Source: JBBPYC01 sp038200275 (GTDB lineage Bacteria > Pseudomonadota > Gammaproteobacteria > Burkholderiales > Burkholderiaceae_C). Taken from it: a stretch of DNA of 12,056 nt. Positions 1-4,684 of the stretch are shown here, piece after piece (position 1 is the stretch's first letter; each line of letters opens with the position of its first letter). Location: the NCBI GenBank assembly GCA_038200275.1, contig JBBPYC010000069.1, forward strand, positions 1 to 12,056, written 5' to 3'. Made by a program: the position numbers and the translations under genes. The notes below the pieces were generated by a model. The model was not told the DNA's origin. It saw only the letters and a program-made list of their open reading frames with translations, and did not search any database.

Positions 1-63
1 ATGAAGGAAGCCAACCCACGACAGTTCGCGCACTGGCAGTCTCGAGGAGCGCAGGTTGGATAA
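1..63 (+). CDS. Group II intron reverse transcriptase/maturase, C-terminal tail (partial)
   Basis: Frame 1 is open from the window edge to a TAA at 61-63 and gives KEANPRQFAHWQSRGAQVG. The FAHWQ-type ending resembles the extreme C-terminus of bacterial group II intron-encoded reverse transcriptase/maturases. The stop lies only 3 bases before domain V of the intron RNA (67-100), which is the expected arrangement because the protein is encoded in domain IV. The ATG at position 1 is probably an internal Met; the rest of the gene lies upstream of the window. The protein would splice the intron RNA and reverse transcribe it during retrohoming. The identification rests on position and a short tail, so it is moderate. 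Confidence 0.6.
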   Translation: MKEANPRQFAHWQSRGAQVG

Positions 64-66
64 CGG

Positions 67-100
67 GAGCCGTGTAAATCGAGAGGTTTACGCACGGTTC
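67..100 (+). ncRNA. Group II intron domain V (catalytic hairpin)
   Basis: The 34-nt element folds exactly as domain V. The lower stem GAGCCGTG pairs with CACGGTTC (8 pairs including one G-T). A 2-nt CG bulge lies on the 3' side, then a 6-pair upper stem TAAATC/GGTTTA, capped by a GAGA (GNRA) tetraloop at 81-84. The catalytic AGC triad is at 68-70. All the hallmark elements are present, so the ribozyme core seen here is intact. Confidence 0.9.
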
Positions 101-139
101 TGCGAGAGACTCTGGGTGAAACTCCCTGGGTCTACTCAC
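101..139 (+). ncRNA. Group II intron domain VI and 3' splice site
   Basis: After domain V, AGACTC (107-112) can pair with GGGTCT (128-133), with an inner GGG/CCC helix, giving a short domain VI-like stem. The intron then ends in ACTCAC. Position 134 is a candidate branch-point adenosine about six bases from the 3' end, but an unambiguous bulged A is not obvious by eye. The splice site is placed after 139 by the AY rule, uncertain by a base or two. Confidence 0.6.
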
Positions 140-586
140 CCATATGTCAAGGTCGGCGACCAGTGGAAGTACCTGTACCGCGCGGTCGACAAGGACGGCG
201 ACACGATCGACTTCTTGCTGCGCGCCAGGCGGGATCACGCCGCAGCGCGAGCCTTCTTCGATCGAGCCATCGAGCTGCACGGCGTGCCCGAGAAGATCAC
301 GATCGACAAGAGCGGCGCCAACACGGCCGCCACCCTGAGCATCCAGGCCGACAGCGGCTTGTCGATCGAATTGCGCCACTCGAAGTACCTGAACAACCTC
401 GTCGAGCAAGACCACCGGACCATCCAACGGATCACCCGTCCGATACTCGGATTCAAGAGGTTTCGCTGCGGACGCATCCTGAGCGCCGGCATCGAAACGA
501 TGCACATGATTCGCAAGGGCCAACTCGCCGCCATCAAAAACCAAGCCTCGTCACCAGCGAATCAGTTCTACTCGCTGGCTTTCTGA
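140..586 (+). pseudogene. IS6-family transposase, 3' exon (interrupted by group II intron)
   Basis: From YVKVGDQWKYLYRAVD onward the frame matches the DDE catalytic domain of IS6/IS26-family transposases. The second acidic residue is in ITIDKSGAN (Asp codon at 305) and the catalytic Glu in NNLVEQDHR (codon at 404), about 33 residues apart. The family C-terminus QFYSLAF precedes the TGA at 584-586. The first catalytic Asp normally lies in a WRVDETYVKV-type motif; here the sequence before YVKV is intron RNA, so that Asp and the N-terminal helix-turn-helix must be in a 5' exon outside the window. Reading from 56 gives a longer frame, but its first 28 or so residues are translated domains V and VI, not protein. 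If the intron splices, a full transposase could be restored; otherwise the gene is disrupted. No frameshift is seen in the exon. Confidence 0.85.
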
Positions 587-640
587 TGCAAGTCGGCTTG
601 GCGGCCGTGATTGACCTCATTGCGTTATCGCGTCAGAACG
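140..640 (+). mobile_element. IS6-family insertion sequence, right part
   Basis: The transposase exon is followed by about 50 bases ending in TCGCGTCAGAACGG (627-640). This resembles the outward end of IS6-family elements, whose tips read roughly GCGACAGAACC on this strand. The next gene (DUF4396) begins immediately afterwards without its expected 5' part, as expected if the IS ends near 640. The left inverted repeat and any target duplication lie outside the window, so the right boundary is an estimate. Confidence 0.5.
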
Positions 641-662
641 GGTCGCTGCGCTGTTCGGCACG

Positions 663-1244
663 GTGATGACCGTGTGGGGCTACTTCAAATACGGACGCGC
701 ATCGAGCCAGCAGGCGATGCAAAAGGCCAAAGCCGCGCACCGCGACATGCCCAGCGATTCGCAGCCCTTTGCCGTAATCACTGGCAAAGGGGCGCTGCAT
801 TGCGGCGCAGGTTGCATGATCGGCGACATCATGGCCGAATGGCTGGCGTTCCTGCTGCCCGTTGTGGCGGTGTGGTTTGGCTGGCATTCGCTGTTCGACG
901 AAAAAATCTTTGCGGTCTGGGTACTCGACTTCGTCTTCGCCTTCGCGCTGGGCATCGTCTTTCAGTACTTCGCGATCGTGCCGATGCGCGGGCTGTCGCC
1001 AGCCAAGGGCATACTCGCAGCGCTCAAAGCCGACAGTCTTTCACTGGCGTCCTGGCAGATCGGCACGTACGGCTTCATGGCGATCGCGCAGTTCGTGCTG
1101 TACCAGCACTTTTTTGGCCATCACGCCGAGGTCAACACGCCTGAGTTCTGGTTTGCGATGCAGCTCGCGATGCTTTGTGGTTTTGCCACGGCCTACCCGG
1201 TGAACTGGTGGTTGATCCGAACCGGTATCAAGGAAAAGATGTAA
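663..1244 (+). CDS. DUF4396 domain membrane protein, probably 5'-truncated
   Basis: The product of 193 residues contains the DUF4396 signature HCGAGCMIGDIMAEW (residues 46-60), with a Cys/His cluster at the start of a transmembrane helix. Further hydrophobic segments lie near 59-75, 83-107, 130-147 and 166-186. The function of the family is unknown; the Cys/His motif hints at metal or redox chemistry, which is inference. The GTG at 663 (ATG at 666) has no visible ribosome binding site, and the frame stays open upstream to 615 with protein-like sequence (VAALFGTVMTVWGYFKYGR) before running into the end of the IS6 element. Family members often carry extra N-terminal membrane sequence before this point, so the IS probably removed the original start. 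It may survive as a shortened protein or be a remnant. The next gene is a cytochrome oxidase assembly factor, 211 bases downstream. Confidence 0.7.
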   Translation: MMTVWGYFKYGRASSQQAMQKAKAAHRDMPSDSQPFAVITGKGALHCGAGCMIGDIMAEWLAFLLPVVAVWFGWHSLFDEKIFAVWVLDFVFAFALGIVFQYFAIVPMRGLSPAKGILAALKADSLSLASWQIGTYGFMAIAQFVLYQHFFGHHAEVNTPEFWFAMQLAMLCGFATAYPVNWWLIRTGIKEKM

Positions 1245-1418
1245 TCAACGCGCGCAGTTGTTGCATCCAGTCGACCTGCCGCCGGCAGCGCTGGGTTGCG
1301 CCATGTACTGATGTGCCAAGCTTGCCGTCGCGCGGACGCTCGCTGACGGGTCCAGCTTGCGATGAAGCGATTTTCGTGGGCCATCGCCAACGGTTCATGT
1401 CCCCCAGTAGTGGTCGGT

Positions 1419-1426
1419 TAAATAAT
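1419..1426 (+). promoter_or_regulatory. Candidate -10 region upstream of ctaG, flanked by inverted repeat arms
   Basis: TAAATAAT is the only AT-rich island in the 211-base gap before ctaG and lies about 30 bases from its ATG. It sits between GGTCGGT (1412-1418) and ACCGACC (1446-1452), a perfect 7-base inverted repeat, with a further partial copy ACCGAGCC at 1431-1438. A convincing -35 box is not seen. The arrangement could be a promoter with an operator, or the end of a decayed insertion sequence; the sequence alone does not decide. Confidence 0.25.
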
Positions 1427-1455
1427 CCACACCGAGCCGGACACTACCGACCCCG

Positions 1456-2445
1456 ATGTATCTCAAGCCCCACCACCGCAGCATCCCCCAGGTATTCCGG
1501 TGCAGCCTCGCACTGCTGTCGTTCGCTCTGGCGTTCGCACTGTCAGCATTGCTGGAAAGCGCCGTCGCCCATACGGTGGATGACTCATCGAGCCACGCCG
1601 GCTGGCGGGGCGACCTACCTTGGTCGTTCGATCCGCTGGTGCTGGGCTGTCTTGCGGTCAGTGCTTGGCTGTACGCATTCGGGCTGCTGCGGCTCTGGCG
1701 CCACGCGGGTTTCGGGCGCGGCGCGCGACCGGTTCAGGCGGCAAGCTTCATGGCCGGCTGGTTGACGCTGGCGCTCGCACTGGTGTCGCCGATCGATCCA
1801 CTTGGCAGCCAACTGTTTGTCGCGCACATGATCCAGCACGAGTTGCTGATGATCGTCGCGGCGCCGCTGCTGGTGCTGGGCCGGCCACTCGGGGTCTGGA
1901 TCTGGGCGTTTTCGCCGAGATGGCGGCGCCGCATCGGGCGCTTTCTTCAGGCGCCGGGCTGGCGCGCGCCGTGGACTCTGGTCACTGCGCCGTTGTCGGC
2001 CTGGGTGCTACATGCACTCGCGCTGTGGCTGTGGCATGTGCCGGCGCTGTTCGAAGCCGCGCTCGAGCATGAGTGGGTGCACACGTTGCAGCACAGCTCT
2101 TTCCTGCTGACCGCGCTGTTGTTCTGGTGGACGGTACTGGCCACGCCGACGCGCCGCGCGCAAGGCATTGCGGTCGTCTCGCTGTTCACGACGATGCTAC
2201 ACATGGGCGCGCTCGGCGCGCTGCTGACACTCGCGCGCACGGTCTGGTATCCGGCCTATCTGGGCCGCACGCAGGCCTTCGGCCTCACGGCGCTGGAAGA
2301 CCAGCAGCTCGGCGGCCTCGTGATGTGGGTACCGTCCGGCTTCATCTATATTGCGTGCCTGATCACGATCGCGGCGAGCTGGCTCAACGCGCCACCGCCG
2401 CGGCCGCGGCCGCCGGTGCGGACTGCCGGGTCCCTCGCCGACTGA
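1456..2445 (+). CDS. ctaG: Cytochrome c oxidase assembly protein, caa3_CtaG family
   Basis: A 329-residue integral membrane protein of the caa3-type CtaG family, which is thought to help deliver copper to haem-copper oxidases. Hydrophobic segments lie near residues 14-34, 60-79, 96-111, 129-148, 176-195, 214-229, 238-260 and 286-309. Family motifs are HMIQHELLM (124-132), LWHVPALFEAALEHEWVH (192-209) with clustered histidines that are candidate copper ligands, TTMLHMGALGALL (245-257) and LEDQQLGGLVMWVP (280-293). The Pro/Arg-rich C-terminal tail (about 312-329) is soluble. The ATG at 1456 has no strong ribosome binding site. This is not the periplasmic copper chaperone Cox11, which is also sometimes called CtaG. 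A caa3-type subunit II is encoded at the right end of the window, so the two probably serve the same oxidase although separated by about 8.7 kb. Confidence 0.88.
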   Translation: MYLKPHHRSIPQVFRCSLALLSFALAFALSALLESAVAHTVDDSSSHAGWRGDLPWSFDPLVLGCLAVSAWLYAFGLLRLWRHAGFGRGARPVQAASFMAGWLTLALALVSPIDPLGSQLFVAHMIQHELLMIVAAPLLVLGRPLGVWIWAFSPRWRRRIGRFLQAPGWRAPWTLVTAPLSAWVLHALALWLWHVPALFEAALEHEWVHTLQHSSFLLTALLFWWTVLATPTRRAQGIAVVSLFTTMLHMGALGALLTLARTVWYPAYLGRTQAFGLTALEDQQLGGLVMWVPSGFIYIACLITIAASWLNAPPPRPRPPVRTAGSLAD

Positions 2446-2497
2446 GGTTCGACGCCGCACCCGAAAACGTTGCTTGCATTCAACCCCCGATCGTCAT

Positions 2498-2505
2498 AGA
2501 AGGGA
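2498..2505 (+). promoter_or_regulatory. Ribosome binding site fixing the DUF4426-like start
   Basis: AGAAGGGA lies 5 bases (counted from the last G) before the tandem ATG ATG at 2510. The frame can be extended upstream to a TTG at 2474, but that start has no such site and would put a charged stretch in front of the signal peptide. The ATG at 2510 is therefore preferred. Confidence 0.6.
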
Positions 2506-2509
2506 CCGC

Positions 2510-2992
2510 ATGATGACCCATCCGATCTCCGTCGCCGCTTTGAGTGATCGGCTGCTGCGTTGTGCGCAGACGTTGCTGCTGGCACCGGCATTGCTCGCTT
2601 TTTCAACCGCGAACGCGCAGGTCCACGCGCATTCCGAAGGCGACTACACCGTGCGCAGCAGCCTCGTCGCCAGCACCGCGTTGCCGGAGGTGCTGCTGAA
2701 GGCAAACAGCTTCGATGCCGCCCCGGACAAGGCGTTGCTGAACGTGGTCGTGCTCAAGGGACAAGGCGAGCGCCGCGAACCGGTTGCCGCGCGCGTTGAG
2801 GCGAAGATGCGCGACCTGCTGGGCATGACGCACCGCATTGACATGCGCGCCGTTCAGGACAACAACCGCGTCAGTTACTTCGGCATGGTCGATCATGTGC
2901 CAAGCGAAGCGATGACGTTCGAGATCGAGGCGACGCCGCAGGGCAGCGAAGAGCCGTTGAACCTGTCGTATCAGGATCGCCTGGTGCGCTGA
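2510..2992 (+). CDS. Secreted DUF4426-like protein
   Basis: With the ATG at 2510 the product has 160 residues. It begins with a Sec signal peptide (hydrophobic core about residues 20-33, likely cleavage after ANA at 34-36). The mature part starts with EGDYTVRSSLVASTALPEV and continues with DKALLNVVVLKG (about 73-84) and FEIEATPQG (137-145), a pattern that matches DUF4426: a short periplasmic beta-rich domain whose members carry GDYEVHY... and ...LVNISVLK motifs. No catalytic residues are recognisable and the function is unknown. It follows ctaG by 64 bases and may be co-transcribed with it; its position between an oxidase assembly factor and a respiratory operon suggests a periplasmic accessory role, which is inference. 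The family call is from pattern memory. Confidence 0.7.
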   Translation: MMTHPISVAALSDRLLRCAQTLLLAPALLAFSTANAQVHAHSEGDYTVRSSLVASTALPEVLLKANSFDAAPDKALLNVVVLKGQGERREPVAARVEAKMRDLLGMTHRIDMRAVQDNNRVSYFGMVDHVPSEAMTFEIEATPQGSEEPLNLSYQDRLVR

Positions 2993-3380
2993 CGAGTTTT
3001 TCTTCGCCTATTGCCACGCGAGCGCGCATTTCGCTATACGCCGGATTGCACAATGAAGCACCGCTGCCCTTTTGCGCCCCAGCGCGGTTTGGCGCTGACT
3101 TGCCCCTCCATGAAGTCGGCGGCCGTCACTGCATTTTGGCTATGGGCCGTTGGTCCACAGCACCGGATACGCTTTGATCAGGACGGTGCGCATGGAACCG
3201 CTCCCGGAAGGTTGGCGGGCGCCCGGCGCGCTCGGGTGGTGGCAGTTCAGCATGGCGACAAAGGCTTTTCATAGTCGCAGATGCAGACCGGGCCTAGCGC
3301 AACCCGTCTGGTCCGGCCATCGACATCCTGTACTGATTCAGCGGTCTGTTCAGCAGCTGCGTTTTCACTTTGGGAGTTGA

Positions 3381-3397
3381 CGGGCCTGATCGGCCCG
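3381..3397. repeat. Inverted repeat, 6-bp stem
   Basis: CGGGCC (3381-3386) and GGCCCG (3392-3397) flank the 5-base loop TGATC. All pairs are Watson-Crick. There is no following T-run, so this is not a standard rho-independent terminator on the + strand. It lies 14 bases from a second, longer hairpin. Confidence 0.6.
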
Positions 3398-3411
3398 GAG
3401 TTCGACCCAAT

Positions 3412-3435
3412 GCCAAGCCAGTGGTCTGGCTTGGC
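3412..3435. repeat. Perfect 10-bp inverted repeat with 4-base loop
   Basis: GCCAAGCCAG (3412-3421) is followed by loop TGGT and its exact complement CTGGCTTGGC (3426-3435). A perfect 10-base stem with a tetraloop-sized gap in non-coding sequence is unlikely by chance. It could be an extragenic palindrome, part of a structured RNA, or a transcription-stalling element. No U-tract follows. Confidence 0.65.
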
Positions 3436-3843
3436 CGGAGCTGTGTTCGCCAGCGCACAGACTTCGCACGAGCGACGCATCAAGGATCGATCCACGCATA
3501 CCGTGTTTTCGAAGGGCTTGCCAATGGAGCTTCATCGCCGGAACGACACTCGCGCGCCCCACGCCGCCGACATCTGCGGCAGGCAGGCCGTCGAATTACT
3601 GCAGAGCCAGGGACGAACTGTGCACCGACGTCGCTCATTCGTTCATCAACGACGCACTGCTCGCCGACCCGCCGACTGCAATGCACGTCAAAACCGGCCG
3701 GCCTTCTGTCAGACCCGGCTCGATGCCGAACTGCATCAACTGATGGCCAGCGCGACTGAAGAAAACATGACCCGCAATGACAGGCATCCGGCAACGGCCG
3801 AGCTTGAGCGCCGCTGGGTGCTCGTCCCGGGAGATACACAGCG

Positions 3844-4647
3844 ATGAAAACTCAATGGCGTTGCAGCGAGATCACGGCAATTTGTGTGACTGGGGAAGAG
3901 GCTGCACTCGCTCCCCGCTTGGGCCGCCGTCGGTTGCTCGCCGCCGCCGGTTCGATGGCGTTCATTGGCTGGCCGCGGCGCAGCCAGGCCGCGCCGGATC
4001 CCACCGGTGCGCCGGACCCGGCCAGGCTGCCATCGGTGCCGGCGCTGCCTTATCGCCTGGTCTTCTTCAATTCCGCTGAGGCCGCTTTCATCGATGCGGC
4101 CATCGCTCGCCTGATTCCTGCCGATGTGCTCGGCCCCGGTGCACTCGAAGCTGGCGTCACGCAATTCATCGACCACCAGCTTGCCGGGCCGTTCGGACGC
4201 GCGGCCGACTGGTACATGGAGGGGCCATGGTCCGATGGCACCGCTGAGCAGGGTTACCAGCGCCAACGCACGCCGGCCGAGGTGTACCGCGCAGCAATCG
4301 CGGCAATTGATGAGCACACTCGCAAATCCTTGGGCAAGGCATTCGCAGCCCTGTCCCGAGCCGAGCAGGACGACCTGCTGCATACGCTCGAAGAAGGCAA
4401 GCCCGACCTGGGCGACGTGTCCGCCAAGACGTTCTTCACCTTGCTCTGGCAAAACACGCAGGAAGGCTTCTTCGCTGATCCGATCTACCTTGGCAACCAG
4501 GACTTTGCGGGCTGGAAGCTGATCGGCTATCCCGGCCCTCGCTACAACTACGACGGCGCGATCCGCCGGTTCGGCCAGGCATATCCATTGCCTACGGTCG
4601 GATTGATGGGACGCGATCCCGCGCGGCGCCCAAGCGGGCCACTGTAA
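3844..4647 (+). CDS. Gluconate 2-dehydrogenase subunit 3 family protein (Tat-exported small subunit)
   Basis: A 267-residue protein of the gluconate_2-dh3 type, the small subunit of three-subunit membrane-associated FAD dehydrogenases. A Tat signal is visible: a long n-region, GRRRLL (28-32) with consecutive arginines, then a hydrophobic stretch to SQAA near residue 50. The domain runs from about 70 to 240, with family segments ARLIPADVLGPGALEAG (88-104), FIDHQL (108-113), NTQEGFFADPIY and GWKLIGYPGPRYNY. The ATG at 3844 is preceded by GGGAGA at 3829-3834. In characterised fructose and glucose dehydrogenases this subunit assists maturation and carries the signal-less flavoprotein across the membrane by Tat. 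That fits here, because the next gene, 37 bases downstream, is a GMC flavoprotein without a signal peptide. The roughly 27-residue n-region before the arginines is long; a later start cannot be excluded. Confidence 0.88.
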   Translation: MKTQWRCSEITAICVTGEEAALAPRLGRRRLLAAAGSMAFIGWPRRSQAAPDPTGAPDPARLPSVPALPYRLVFFNSAEAAFIDAAIARLIPADVLGPGALEAGVTQFIDHQLAGPFGRAADWYMEGPWSDGTAEQGYQRQRTPAEVYRAAIAAIDEHTRKSLGKAFAALSRAEQDDLLHTLEEGKPDLGDVSAKTFFTLLWQNTQEGFFADPIYLGNQDFAGWKLIGYPGPRYNYDGAIRRFGQAYPLPTVGLMGRDPARRPSGPL

Positions 4648-4672
4648 GGATTCGAGTCATGCGGCTGGTGGC

Positions 4673-4677
4673 AGGAG
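4673..4677 (+). promoter_or_regulatory. Ribosome binding site for the GMC dehydrogenase
   Basis: AGGAG lies 7 bases upstream of the ATG at 4685, optimal spacing. It fixes the start and confirms that the flavoprotein begins MSTRLPEVDVVLVG, with no room for a signal peptide. Confidence 0.7.
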
Positions 4678-4684
4678 TTTTCCG

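Larger units (their letters stand above)
1..139 (+). mobile_element. Group II intron, 3' part, inserted in an IS6 transposase gene
   Basis: The 3' end of a bacterial group II intron is visible: the maturase tail (1-63), domain V (67-100), a domain VI-like stem (about 107-133) and a 3' terminus TCTACTCAC ending near 139 that fits the AY 3' splice-site rule. Immediately downstream the reading changes to an IS6-family transposase entered in mid-protein (YVKV...), so the intron interrupts that gene. The exact boundary (139 or 140) cannot be fixed without the 5' exon. The 5' part of the intron, including the GUGYG start and most of the maturase, lies outside the window. Confidence 0.8.
2993..3843. 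other. 851-base region without a convincing gene
   Basis: Several overlapping frames are open here (for example + 3281-3847 and - 3247-3495), but none shows the strong G/C preference at third codon positions seen in the flanking genes. None has a ribosome binding site or a recognisable domain. The + frame 3281-3847 would also overlap the well-supported start at 3844. The region contains two strong hairpins (3381-3397 and 3412-3435). A separate frame around 3590-3743 reads NYCRARDELCTDVAHSF and then GSMPNCIN before a stop, which could be a decayed gene fragment but matches nothing I recognise. Promoter elements for the downstream operon should lie in its right half; none is clear by eye. Confidence 0.6.

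Noticed and set aside
56..163. N-terminal extension of the transposase frame starting at 56 (MDNGSRVNREVYARF...)
   Set aside because: These codons are the translated sequence of intron domains V and VI; the structure of domain V fully explains them.
611..639. Outward promoter at the IS end (TTGACC at 611-616)
   Set aside because: At 17-base spacing the -10 position reads CAGAAC, a poor match, so an IS-borne promoter for the DUF4396 gene is not supported.
1175..1765. 196-codon + frame bridging DUF4396 and ctaG
   Set aside because: It overlaps both real genes in another frame and its product is Arg/Ser/Cys-rich without motifs.
2993..3050. Rho-independent terminator after the DUF4426-like gene
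   Set aside because: There is a T-rich stretch (2998-3004) but no stable GC hairpin in front of it.
3281..3847. 188-codon + strand open frame with a start at 3281
   Set aside because: Codon third positions lack the strong G/C bias of real neighbours, there is no ribosome binding site or domain, and the end overlaps the well-supported gene at 3844.
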